Assembly: GCA_023429995.1 (NCBI GenBank)
Contig: JAEZCE010000046.1
Location: 1-64,000, forward strand
Direction of reading: 5' to 3'
Length of the DNA stretch: 64,000 nt
Source: Bacillota bacterium
Lineage (GTDB): Bacteria; Bacillota; UBA4882; UBA8346
Every line of letters starts with the position of its first letter. Positions within the stretch are counted from its first letter, which is position 1. Positions 9,023 through 17,672 of this stretch are shown one piece after another. The position numbers were made by a program, and so were the translations under genes. The notes under the pieces were generated by a model. That model did no database searches. It saw only the letters and a program-made list of their open reading frames with translations, and was not told the origin of the DNA.

Positions 9023-10245
9023 CTGCCAAGGATTTTTTATCAATAGCAGCCGGAACATGGAGAACCAAGCGGTTTCAAATTATATTGCTCCTTTTGACAA
9101 TCGCTTTTGGAATTACTGCTCTTACAGTAGGTATAAGTATTATCTCCGGCGTTCATAAAACGATCCATAAAATAATAGCCGGTCCCAGCGGGACTCTCAT
9201 GACAATTTATCCTCATCGGGATCCGGTACAGACGCAGCAAAAAGTCACAAATTTTAATATGAATGACGCTAGGGCCGTCGCAGGGATCACCGGTATAACC
9301 TCTATTTCTTTGCAAAGATTCACCCGCCGCATTCCGGTCAACCTTTTAGGTCAACAACTGCGAATCGACATTTTAGGGACGGATCCCAATTTCTTGATGA
9401 TTCACAACCGAACCATTGCCAAAGGACGGTTCCTGGCAACAAGCGATCTATGGGATCACCAGCGTGTTTGCGTCATTAATGAACAAATTCAAAAACGCTA
9501 TTTCCCAGCCGGAAACTATTTGGAACATGGTTTGGAAATTAACGGCATTACTTTTCGTATCATAGGTTGCTTGCATCCAAAGCCTCTCCCATATGGTTTC
9601 GGCGTAAAAATCCATCAAAAAACGATTTTTATTCCCGCAACTACCTATCAGGATTTGTTTCATCAATATGATTACGATCGAATTTGGCTGAGTTATGCCC
9701 GCGGCTATGACTTCCGGAAAAATATAAAAATCTTAAGAAATCGGATTGAAAGCATTCTTCGGTTTCGGCATGATGCCGATGAGGTTTTTGTGCTGAAAAC
9801 TCTCGGTGATATGACCCATTCTCAATGGAAAACAACGATTATCATTATGGTCATCCTATCGAGTTTGGCGCTCCTCTGTATAATAATCGGCTGCATCGGG
9901 ATTATCTCTATTGTTGGTACCGATAAAATGGAGTTGGTTCAGAAAACCATACCCCGGGACACGGTTCATCCGGATAATTTTCAAATCCTCTATTGGTTTT
10001 TGGGAAAATCGTTTTTTATATCGGCCATCGGGGGCGGTAGCGGTTTAATTTTCGGCATTTTCGGCAGTAAATTGATATCCGTCTTTACCGACATCCCGAC
10101 AAATCCACCCTGGTGGGGATTACTTTCCGAAATCGGATCGATTCTCCTCATGGGAGCCGCTGCAGGCGGATTCTTAACGAAAAAGCATCTGCAAATCCCG
10201 GGCAACGATTTGCCGGAACGTTCAAAGAAGGAGGGTTCCCTTTGA
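9019..10245 (+). CDS. FtsX/MacB-like ABC transporter permease
   Basis: The 408-residue protein has the MacB topology: one N-terminal helix (about 20-42), a large extracytoplasmic domain (about 45-270), then three helices (about 275-300, 325-350, 365-390). MacB-type permeases carry peptides, lipids or lipoproteins out, or act as mechanical levers on cell-wall enzymes. In this cluster the ATPase that should partner it is missing. It overlaps the adaptor gene by four bases upstream and the next gene's TTG start by four bases downstream. Confidence 0.78.
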   Translation: MTAKDFLSIAAGTWRTKRFQIILLLLTIAFGITALTVGISIISGVHKTIHKIIAGPSGTLMTIYPHRDPVQTQQKVTNFNMNDARAVAGITGITSISLQRFTRRIPVNLLGQQLRIDILGTDPNFLMIHNRTIAKGRFLATSDLWDHQRVCVINEQIQKRYFPAGNYLEHGLEINGITFRIIGCLHPKPLPYGFGVKIHQKTIFIPATTYQDLFHQYDYDRIWLSYARGYDFRKNIKILRNRIESILRFRHDADEVFVLKTLGDMTHSQWKTTIIIMVILSSLALLCIIIGCIGIISIVGTDKMELVQKTIPRDTVHPDNFQILYWFLGKSFFISAIGGGSGLIFGIFGSKLISVFTDIPTNPPWWGLLSEIGSILLMGAAAGGFLTKKHLQIPGNDLPERSKKEGSL

Positions 10246-11105
10246 TTGGATTTGAAAAAAGAAAAAAAATCGCCGCCTATTTTTTTGTCGGACCTTGGCT
10301 GGCCGGTTTCTTCATCTTTACTCTCTATCCTTTGATATATTCATTCTATGTTACATTTTGCACTTCAATGGTTGGAGAGTTACACTGGGCCGGTTTTCAA
10401 AATTATTTCCGGGTCTTCAACGAACCAACGTTTTGGAAAAGCGTCATGAATACGTTTATATATGGGCTTTTGAGTACTCCGATTACGCTTTGTTTTGCAT
10501 TACTGCTTTCCTTGCTCATCAACCAAAAATTAAAAGGGGTTCATTTCTTTCGCGCTATATACTTTTTACCGGTAGTAGCCGCATCGGATGTGGTTTCCAC
10601 GATGACCGGAACCATCCTTTTTAAACGGATCCTTGTGATTAATCCCGATTTAAGCCGGTACGGCATCCATCTTTCCAGCGAATTCATTTCCTTTATCAGC
10701 TTCATTATTTTGCTAATAATGCTCAGTATTTGGCGTACCGGAATTCAAATGCTGGTGTTTCTTTTAGGTCTCATCAATGTCCCTCCGGAATTCTATGAAG
10801 CCGCCGAAATGGATGGCGCTACCCGTTGGCATATGTTCTGGTGGGTTACCATTCCGTCTATCTCACCGTTAATTCTCCTCAATCTGTTAATCACCGTGGT
10901 CGAATCATTCACCGGACTGGCTACGACCATGCGGTTGATCAACAAAGGAAATACCCAAATATTTATCTGGGACTATGTGAATGAACTTTTTTATCATCAA
11001 AATGAGTACGGGATGGCCTTGGCGGGAATGTGGGTTTTTATCATTGCCATTTTGGCTCAGATTGGGTTGCTATTCTATCTTGTAAACCGGAAAATACCAT
11101 ATTAG
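10242..11105 (+). CDS. Sugar ABC transporter permease, MalF/LplB type
   Basis: The 287-residue protein has six predicted helices and the permease EAA loop (EAAEMDGATRWHMFWWVTIP), which contacts the ATPase. The start is a TTG overlapping the previous TGA (TTTGA), with GGAGG eight bases upstream; the open frame reaches back to 10113, but that extension lies inside the previous gene. It pairs with the MalG-type permease that follows. Importers of this class take up oligosaccharides and need a binding protein and an ATPase; neither is nearby, so a shared MsmX-like ATPase is likely. Confidence 0.88.
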   Translation: MIGFEKRKKIAAYFFVGPWLAGFFIFTLYPLIYSFYVTFCTSMVGELHWAGFQNYFRVFNEPTFWKSVMNTFIYGLLSTPITLCFALLLSLLINQKLKGVHFFRAIYFLPVVAASDVVSTMTGTILFKRILVINPDLSRYGIHLSSEFISFISFIILLIMLSIWRTGIQMLVFLLGLINVPPEFYEAAEMDGATRWHMFWWVTIPSISPLILLNLLITVVESFTGLATTMRLINKGNTQIFIWDYVNELFYHQNEYGMALAGMWVFIIAILAQIGLLFYLVNRKIPY

Positions 11106-11116
11106 GAGAATCGTCA

Positions 11117-12058
11117 ATGAAATATCATATTACCAGCCAGCTGCGGGAAAAGGCCATCCCGATTGGAGCGGTAGTGAAGACCCGCCCTTTTTATGATCAT
11201 TCCAAAACGGTCATTAAAAAAATTCTGCTCTATTTTTTCCTTATCGACGGCGCTTTTCTCTTTTTATTGCCGGTTCTTTATATGCTGCTGCTATCGTTGT
11301 TTACAGCGGAAGATTTGGTAGATCCCTCCATCCGCTGGATTCCCATTCATCTTCACCTGAAGAATTACTATGACGCTTTCAAATTGCTTAGTTATCCATC
11401 CTCCCTCATAAATACAGTTCTGTTAACCGCGAGCGCCATTATTGGACAGACTGTTTTTTGCGGTTTAGCCGGTTACACCCTGGCTAGATTGAGTTTTCCC
11501 GGTAAAAAATTGATCCTGGTCCTGGTTCTGACGGTACTGGTCATTCCCAATCAATCCCTGGTTTTGCCCAATTATGTTTTCTTCCAAAAGATAGGATTAC
11601 AAAACTCCATTTGGCCGATGATGCTCCCTGAATTGGTAGGAAACGGTTTATACAGCGCCTTATTTGTCTTTGTTTTTCGCCAGGTCTTTGCCGGTATTCC
11701 CAAGGATTTGGAAGATGCGGCTGCAATTGACGGTGCCGGCCTTACAAAAACTTTTCGCCTGATTGTAGCGCCGCTTGCCCAAAATGCCTATATTACGGTC
11801 GCTCTTTTTTCCTTTGTGTTTCACTGGAATGAATATACTCGCCCCCTAAGTTATCTTGGCATGGCTGGGCAGACCAAGACACTTTCGCTGGCACTAGGCT
11901 ACTTTTACCTTTATAACCCTTCCACTAACTTACCCATAGCCAGTGAAGCGGTTAAAGGAGCCGGCGTCATCCTGGTAATGGCCCCAGTCATATTGATTTA
12001 TATTGTGGTCCAGAAATATTTTACCGAAGGAATCCAACTGACAGGTATCAAAGGATAA
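11117..12058 (+). CDS. Sugar ABC transporter permease, MalG type
   Basis: The 313-residue inner-membrane protein has six helices and an EAA loop (DAAAIDGAGLTKTFRLIVAP). AGGAGAA precedes the ATG at 11117, eleven bases after the MalF-type gene. An upstream in-frame extension to 11030 overlaps the previous gene and is ignored. The N-terminal 40 residues before the first helix are longer than usual for MalG. It forms the second half of the importer with the previous gene. Confidence 0.88.
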   Translation: MKYHITSQLREKAIPIGAVVKTRPFYDHSKTVIKKILLYFFLIDGAFLFLLPVLYMLLLSLFTAEDLVDPSIRWIPIHLHLKNYYDAFKLLSYPSSLINTVLLTASAIIGQTVFCGLAGYTLARLSFPGKKLILVLVLTVLVIPNQSLVLPNYVFFQKIGLQNSIWPMMLPELVGNGLYSALFVFVFRQVFAGIPKDLEDAAAIDGAGLTKTFRLIVAPLAQNAYITVALFSFVFHWNEYTRPLSYLGMAGQTKTLSLALGYFYLYNPSTNLPIASEAVKGAGVILVMAPVILIYIVVQKYFTEGIQLTGIKG

Positions 12059-12203
12059 AATCCCCCGCATTAACTAAGTTAGATGACAACGGCTCACAAA
12101 ACTATTCAAAATGAGGAGAAAATATCGACGCAGTGCCGGCAGGAATTCTGGCAAATGATTCAAAATAATAATCATAATAGACAGTTAAGAAAAGGAACTA
12201 CCG

Positions 12204-13034
12204 ATGAAAAAGTTCAACTGTATTCTTTTGATAATTGTCCTGGGATACTCCTGTTTGGGCACTATCCTATTTTTTCATATCATTCATGATCGCCCTATGA
12301 TTTATCCAGTTAAAGGAAATTGGTCCCTGGTTTGGGATGACGATTTTAATGCTCTATCGCCCGACCGGACGAAATGGATAAGAAGTGACCGCAGTTGTGA
12401 TTATGGCAGCTATCAAAAAGAAATCCAAAAAATCAATGCTGAAAACGTACTTGTAAAAGATGGCTATTTGTTGCTTGGGACACAGAGTAAAGTTTGGATG
12501 AATCCCGGCAATATTTATACCACCACTCGTTATACTTCCGGTCAGGTTTCAACTGTTGATAAATACGCTTGGACCTATGGAAGGATTGAAATCCGGGCTA
12601 AACTGCCCGTAAGCGAAGGACTATTATCTTATGCCAGTTTACGCCCAACGGATGGAAAAATTTCACAGGAAATTTTAATGATGATGATGTCGGGGAGAAA
12701 TTCATATACTGTTTTTACAGACAACAACTGGGGCACGAACATCTTTCGCCAATATCTGGAAGAAGACCAATCAACCCGAAGCCTTCAGGACGATTCTGCC
12801 CGATTTCATATTTTTGCAATGGAATGGGAACCTCAGGCCATTCGCTGGTATGTCGATGATTTAAGAATCTATCAAACAAATCGAAACATTCCGGACAGGC
12901 CATTTTCTCTTGCTTTAGGAACGACCGCCGGGAATTTATTCTTATATTATAATACTCCCCAGTCAGATGGTATATTAACCCCCTTGCCTCAGTATTTCAT
13001 TATCGATTGGGTGCGTCTCTACCAGAAAAGGTGA
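12204..13034 (+). CDS. GH16-fold secreted protein with lost catalytic residues
   Basis: The 276-residue protein has one N-terminal membrane or signal segment (about 7-27) and then a recognisable GH16 (laminarinase-type) jelly roll: YGRIEIRAKLP at 125, FAMEWEPQAIRWYVDD, and a C-terminal DWVRLYQ strand. GH16 enzymes use an ExDxxE motif. Here the aligned stretch is E156-I-L158-M-M-M161, so the central Asp and the acid/base Glu are replaced by Leu and Met. The fold is kept, so it is probably a glycan-binding or structural protein, not a hydrolase. AAGGAAC before the ATG supports the start. Confidence 0.75.
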   Translation: MKKFNCILLIIVLGYSCLGTILFFHIIHDRPMIYPVKGNWSLVWDDDFNALSPDRTKWIRSDRSCDYGSYQKEIQKINAENVLVKDGYLLLGTQSKVWMNPGNIYTTTRYTSGQVSTVDKYAWTYGRIEIRAKLPVSEGLLSYASLRPTDGKISQEILMMMMSGRNSYTVFTDNNWGTNIFRQYLEEDQSTRSLQDDSARFHIFAMEWEPQAIRWYVDDLRIYQTNRNIPDRPFSLALGTTAGNLFLYYNTPQSDGILTPLPQYFIIDWVRLYQKR

Positions 13035-13038
13035 CAGG

Positions 13039-13920
13039 ATGAAGCATTTATTATTTTTTTATCTCACATGCTCATATTCGATCGGCTTTTTTAGTTTTAT
13101 CATCTTATTTTGGGCTTACTTGAAAAGCCGCTGGAAAGCTTTTATTTATATGAGTACATTTTGGGTAATCGGGACCATCCAACTCATCTTTTTAACCTAT
13201 GTAGCCTATCGGTATGCCAATATTCCATTTTGGTATAACCATTATTATCCTCTTATCAATTATAGTTTGGAAAGTCTCTATATCTTTGTATTTCCATTGC
13301 TCATCAATGAATTATTCAAAGTTAACCCTCACCGGCAAGTGAATAATGGATTTGGAATTCTATTTTTATGTGGATTAACTTGTATCGTTACGCCATCATT
13401 GTTTGGTGTCCTCCATGACGAATCCCCAATTGAATCTTTCATCAGTTTTAAAATCTATCGTCTGATTTTCGCAGGCGCATTTGTATATTCGTTTTCAATA
13501 TTCGGCCTTAAGATCAAAAACATCAACAACATCATGGAAAGAAATTTTTATATTTTTACCGCAATCATTCTATTCGTTCTATTTGCACAAACAATCGTTC
13601 CGATTGTTAAGTCTTTCCCGGAAAATATAGTTGTTTTTGCCACCGGCTATTTTTATCTTAACGTTTGCTTATTGAAATATCTCGTCAATCGATTTTTTGA
13701 GTTTTCCCAACCTCCTTTAACAAAAACCGTAAGTGAAATCATGACCCCTAGGGAAAAAGAAATTCTCGCCCAGTTGGCGCAAGGCCTATCCAACAAAGAC
13801 ATCGGAATGAATTTATCCATTACGGAGACTACCGTAAAAACTCATATTCAAAATATTTATAAAAAACTTGGAGTCAGTAACCGAGTACAATTGATAAACA
13901 GACTTAGAAGCAATTTTTAA
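13039..13920 (+). CDS. Membrane-bound LuxR-family regulator
   Basis: The 293-residue protein has about six or seven hydrophobic helices (residues 1-215) followed by a LuxR-type helix-turn-helix (about 228-290: TPREKEILAQLAQGLSNKDI, then TVKTHIQNIYKKLG). Such proteins sense a signal in or near the membrane and act on DNA directly, without a kinase. It starts four bases after the GH16-fold gene and closes the 2.9-13.9 kb cluster, so it probably regulates it. Its stop overlaps by one base the ATG of the broken acyltransferase copy, suggesting that the copy was once part of the operon. Confidence 0.85.
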   Translation: MKHLLFFYLTCSYSIGFFSFIILFWAYLKSRWKAFIYMSTFWVIGTIQLIFLTYVAYRYANIPFWYNHYYPLINYSLESLYIFVFPLLINELFKVNPHRQVNNGFGILFLCGLTCIVTPSLFGVLHDESPIESFISFKIYRLIFAGAFVYSFSIFGLKIKNINNIMERNFYIFTAIILFVLFAQTIVPIVKSFPENIVVFATGYFYLNVCLLKYLVNRFFEFSQPPLTKTVSEIMTPREKEILAQLAQGLSNKDIGMNLSITETTVKTHIQNIYKKLGVSNRVQLINRLRSNF

Positions 13921-14335
13921 TGCAAACCACATCAGAACAACCTATTCGGCGCCCTAATTTGGACTGGCTAAGAATCTTTGCTATCTTATCAGTATTTTTT
14001 TTATTCACTTCATTTATTTAACATTGATTATTGGTCCCCCTATTGGCCGGGGTTTTCAGTTTCTCAATTTACCTTGAACGTGTTAGTCACGGTCAATTGG
14101 AAAGGTCTTTTATGCGTTCATCCCTTATTTATTTCAAGGGGGTTATTTGCCGGGCAGTACCCGGTAATTTGCTTTTCACGGGATGCATCTGTGGTATTTG
14201 TTGCTTTTATTTATTTTCATTCTGGTCTTGATGCCGCTTTTCTGGTGGTTCAAAAGAAGAAACGGCAGCCATTTTTTACGAAAAATCGGTGACATATGAC
14301 TTTCCCGGGAGCCCTAATCATAGTTCTAAGCTTAT
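13920..14335 (+). pseudogene. Broken duplicate of the acyltransferase gene at 15272
   Basis: The first 33 codons read much like the intact gene (start MQTTSEQPIRR, then LDWLRIFAILSVFF), ending in a stop at about 14020. After that the DNA matches the intact gene from about 15545 to 15862, but lacks about 180 bases of the N-terminal half and a further 10 bases near 14070, and carries more frameshifts. The match ends near 14335 at the position equal to about 15862. Nothing useful could be translated from it. Confidence 0.85.
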
Positions 14336-14349
14336 CATTTTATATAAAA

Positions 14350-14452
14350 ACAATCCTGTCATTTCAGTAAAACGAATCGGACCCCATACCAAAGAACAAA
14401 CTCTCTGGTCTACCAATCATTACAATCTTCCCGAAATGATCGCCTACGCTCC
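14350..14452 (+). pseudogene. Fragment of a second C45-hydrolase gene
   Basis: From about 14376 to 14452 the DNA is nearly the same as 2066-2142 in the C45 gene and encodes RIGPHTKEQTLWSTNHYNLP and the next few residues in frame. The 15 bases 14350-14364 also equal 1245-1259 in that gene's upstream region. A whole diverged copy of the locus, now mostly deleted, explains both matches better than a single transfer. Confidence 0.75.
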
Positions 14453-14461
14453 AACTGTTTA

Positions 14462-15015
14462 TTATTCCGAACTTCCGCCTCTTTGGCGTACTTCTTCAAC
14501 GACCTTGCCGTTTTCATCCCGGGTAACTTTCTCCGGAGGGTCCAGTACGATATATTTTCTGGCAATCACCTGGGATGTTTTTTTATCAATGATGTAAAAA
14601 TAGCGACGGGTTCGCATTCCGGTTTGATCGGTTTGCGATGGCAACTTGACGATTTGGCTTACCGCTTTTACCAAAATCAAAGTCTGCAATTCCTGAACAC
14701 TTTTGGCCCGGTAATCCCGGGGTAATCGTGATCAAAATAGTTGCTGGACGTTAATTTACCGTTTGCTCCTTGAACCAGCACCACTTCCCTGCCGCAATTT
14801 CCCGCCGGAGACATATCACCCGGATAATCAGTCCCGGATACGGGAAATTCATTGGAGTAATTCTGTGCCATCCGGATAAAATTTTGAGCAGTGATGGTCT
14901 TTACGCCTTTCAGCCAGTCTGATTCCTGACTTCTGGCAAGACCCATGATAAATGAACCAAATGCTACAATCATCGCAATAGAGGATGCTACACCATACAT
15001 CACAAAAGGTTTCAT
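14462..15015 (-). pseudogene. Frameshifted gene for an exported or membrane-anchored protein
   Basis: Two minus-strand frames, 15015 to 14677 and 14689 to 14462, join into one protein of about 184 residues if one A is added to the four-A run near 14710 (GPK then SVQELQTLILVKAVSQ). The N-terminus is one hydrophobic segment (MKPFVMYGVASSIAMIVAFG) and the rest is soluble. I do not recognise the family. A well-placed AGGAGTAAAATC precedes the ATG, so this was a working gene; it is either recently broken or the A run was misread. The C45 fragment ends ten bases beyond its stop. Confidence 0.6.
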
Positions 15016-15271
15016 GATTTTACTCCTAAAATTGACTGAAACTTGTTGCGAACAGTCCGAAATAAAAAGAACTCAGAACCATTCATAAAATGTCTTATTC
15101 ATTGTACCCTGATTTATGGTTTTTGTAACCAATATGGCCTTTTATTTTGGAAGATATTGTTGCAAGATTAGCAATTAAATATTGGACAATCATTTCGAAT
15201 TTGCAGGAAAATGGGACTGAAAGCCTCGAATACTTGATAAGAAAATTCAGTTTGTTTTAAAGGAGTTTTTT

Positions 15272-16393
15272 ATGCCAACTTCCTCAGAGCGGAATACTCG
15301 GCGCTATGACTTCGACTGGCTGAGAATCTTTGCTTTCTTGACAGTATTCTTTTTCCATTCACTTCATTTCTTTGACATTGATGATTGGTCGGTCAAAAAT
15401 CATACCACCTACGCCTGGATTTGTGGATTGATGAATTTCATTGCAGTCTGGATGATGCCATTATTCTTTCTGATATCGGGGGCTAGTGTTTTCTATGCTT
15501 CCTGTAAAAATAATGCGAGGAAATTCATCCGGGATAAGGTGAGTCGATTATTGGTCCCTCTATTGGCCGGGGTTTTCAGTTTCTCAATCATGCAGGTTTA
15601 CCTTGAACGTGTTAGTCACGGCCAATTCGAAGGGCCTTTTTTGGCATTCATCCCTCATTATTTCAAGGGGATCTATTTGCCGGGCAGTACCGGTAATTTC
15701 GCTTTTCACGGGATGCATCTATGGTATTTGTTGCTTTTATTTATTTTTACTCTGGTCTTGCTGCCGCTTTTCTGGTGGTTCAAAAGAAGAAACGGCAGCA
15801 ACTTTTTGCGGAAAATCGGTGACATACTGGCTTTACCGGGAGCCCTAATCATAGTTCTAATACCCACGATTATTCTGCAAAACCTTACGAATCACGGAGC
15901 ATTAGCGGTAGGCGGATGGCGGATTGTGCAATATCCTTGGTTTTTGGTAGCCGGTTACTTGGTATCCTCTCACGAAAAATTGCAACAGGAGATTATTAAA
16001 ACCCGCTGGGTTTGGGTAGGACTCATTGTTGTTTTGATAGCCCTATCAATAGTAAGACATGAAGCGCCGGGAACTCACCAGGATGTCCTGGTTTGGCCCG
16101 GACTATTCGTTATCTTGGGGTTTGGTATGAAATATCTACAATTCTCCAACAAATTCTTAGTTTATTCCACCGAAGCGGTGATGCCTTTTTATATTCTCCA
16201 TCAAAACATTTTGTTATTACTGGGTTTCTTCATCGTTGGCTGGGACGTACCGGATCCGGCAAAATTTTTGATCATTACCATCTCGACATTCCTTATGATC
16301 ATAGCATTATACGAGTATCTTATCCGTCGTTATAATTTCTTGCGGATACTCTTTGGCATGAGGGCGATAAAGAATAGCTCTTCGCAACGCTAA
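15272..16393 (+). CDS. Acyltransferase-3 family membrane protein
   Basis: The 373-residue protein has about ten membrane helices and the family N-terminus RRYDFDWLRIFAFL with the catalytic-type histidine in FFFHSLHFF. Acyltransferase-3 proteins (OpgC, OafA, WecH) move acetyl, succinyl or similar groups onto surface glycans. AAAGGAG sits before the ATG. It stands alone behind a 256-base gap, but a decayed copy lies 0.9-1.3 kb upstream in operon with the LuxR gene, which links it to the glycan cluster. Confidence 0.85.
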   Translation: MPTSSERNTRRYDFDWLRIFAFLTVFFFHSLHFFDIDDWSVKNHTTYAWICGLMNFIAVWMMPLFFLISGASVFYASCKNNARKFIRDKVSRLLVPLLAGVFSFSIMQVYLERVSHGQFEGPFLAFIPHYFKGIYLPGSTGNFAFHGMHLWYLLLLFIFTLVLLPLFWWFKRRNGSNFLRKIGDILALPGALIIVLIPTIILQNLTNHGALAVGGWRIVQYPWFLVAGYLVSSHEKLQQEIIKTRWVWVGLIVVLIALSIVRHEAPGTHQDVLVWPGLFVILGFGMKYLQFSNKFLVYSTEAVMPFYILHQNILLLLGFFIVGWDVPDPAKFLIITISTFLMIIALYEYLIRRYNFLRILFGMRAIKNSSSQR

Positions 16394-16414
16394 ATATATG
16401 AGAAAACAAAAGAA

Positions 16415-16519
16415 CTGTCGCAAAAAAAATTTCGATAGAGATATCCAATGAGAGAGCATTCTCATTTTAGCAAGGCCAATATTGCATATCTCATTGATTT
16501 TTCAATCCTTTTGCGACAG
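16415..16519. mobile_element. MITE-like element, 105 bases with 11-base terminal inverted repeats
   Basis: CTGTCGCAAAA at 16415-16425 is the exact inverse of TTTTGCGACAG at 16509-16519. The interior holds further partial inverted repeats (CAATGAGA near 16449 and TCTCATTG near 16490) and no gene. The ends resemble the CTGTCGCAAAA-type termini seen on some IS families. It may be a non-autonomous element, an IS remnant, or simply a large folded terminator for the acyltransferase gene. I see no clear target-site duplication. Confidence 0.5.
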
Positions 16520-16606
16520 CCCTTTTCAAATCGATATCATGGATTGTTACGAATTCATCCGGCTAAAAAACCGCTAGCCTTCTCAAATAAGTGCGACGGC
16601 TTAAAA

Positions 16607-17512
16607 CTACTTAATTTCCCTCACCGGCCTGGCCTCGATATAACCCCGTTCCCCAAGGGGCACCAGCTGAAACCGGGGTCCTTCGTCATCAGCCCATTGA
16701 AAGCCATAAAACTTCGGATCGTAATCTTTCATAACCTGCCATAGATCGATGATGGCTTCTTCAAACTTCTCGTCTTCGAAGGGCGGTCCTTGAAAAACCA
16801 TCACTTTACATGCGGGTAAATCCATGATGTCAAAACCATCCGGGATTTTACCGCTATACTCAACCGACACCTCAACCCCCTGAACATATTCCGAAGTGCC
16901 CGGAAGGCGGAATTTTTCGGGGAGCCACATCCCGACCGGTTCATACAAAGCATCTTTGATACTGCAAAGAATGCCCCAAATATCGCACCCGACTTCCGTG
17001 CAATAATCAAAATAATTATCCGCCCGGCTCCCTCTTTTCAGGATAACTTTTCGGACCGGCCTTTCAATAACCTGAACAAAAACCGTGTTTAACTTCGCTT
17101 TTTCACTCATTTGAACTTCCCCTTTCTGCAACATAAGGTAATAATCCCGGATCCGGCTGGGCATAAACAACGGCAACGGAGGGGGCTCTTTGCGGTAGTT
17201 TTGCGGAGTAAGCCCGAATTTACTGGAAAACGCCCTGGTAAATCCCTCGTGAGAATCAAAGGCAAAATCAAGGGCGACATCGATAATTTTCGCTTCCTTT
17301 TCCCATAAACATAAAGCTGCCCGGGACAACCGTAAGGAACGGATATATTCTAGCGGAGTCTTTCCGGTAAGTTCCTTGAAAATCCGCAAAGCATGCCATG
17401 GTGAATAGCCTGACGCCCGAGAAAGATCATACAGGGTTATCGGCATCTTGAGATTAGCCTCTATGTAATCTTGCATCCGCTGCACCGCGTTTATTTTATC
17501 CCAGTTCTCCAT
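16607..17512 (-). CDS. AraC-family regulator with GyrI-like domain (second copy type)
   Basis: The 301-residue protein has the AraC double helix-turn-helix at residues 8-110 (ITLYDLSRASGYSPWHALRIF and VALDFAFDSHEGFTRAF) and a GyrI-like effector domain from about 140 to the end. The layout equals that of the protein at 339-1214, though the sequences differ widely. The MITE-like element lies just beyond its stop. No nearby gene is divergent from it at close range, so its target is unclear. Confidence 0.85.
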   Translation of the reverse strand: MENWDKINAVQRMQDYIEANLKMPITLYDLSRASGYSPWHALRIFKELTGKTPLEYIRSLRLSRAALCLWEKEAKIIDVALDFAFDSHEGFTRAFSSKFGLTPQNYRKEPPPLPLFMPSRIRDYYLMLQKGEVQMSEKAKLNTVFVQVIERPVRKVILKRGSRADNYFDYCTEVGCDIWGILCSIKDALYEPVGMWLPEKFRLPGTSEYVQGVEVSVEYSGKIPDGFDIMDLPACKVMVFQGPPFEDEKFEEAIIDLWQVMKDYDPKFYGFQWADDEGPRFQLVPLGERGYIEARPVREIK

Positions 17513-17672
17513 TGGTTTACCTCTTGCATATAGAATAACAGATGAAAGGTTTGGATTTCTTGACCTAAATTGCTTGATTTTAAATCAAATTAAAAAGATT
17601 CGTTTCATTCCTGCATCAACCGGCTTTAAAATAATAACCTCTCCAAGTGGAAAGGTTATTAAGTGTCATCCA

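Noticed and set aside
12083..12289. 68-codon frame overlapping the start of the GH16-fold gene
   Set aside because: It overlaps a better-supported gene in another frame and shows no ribosome site or family likeness.
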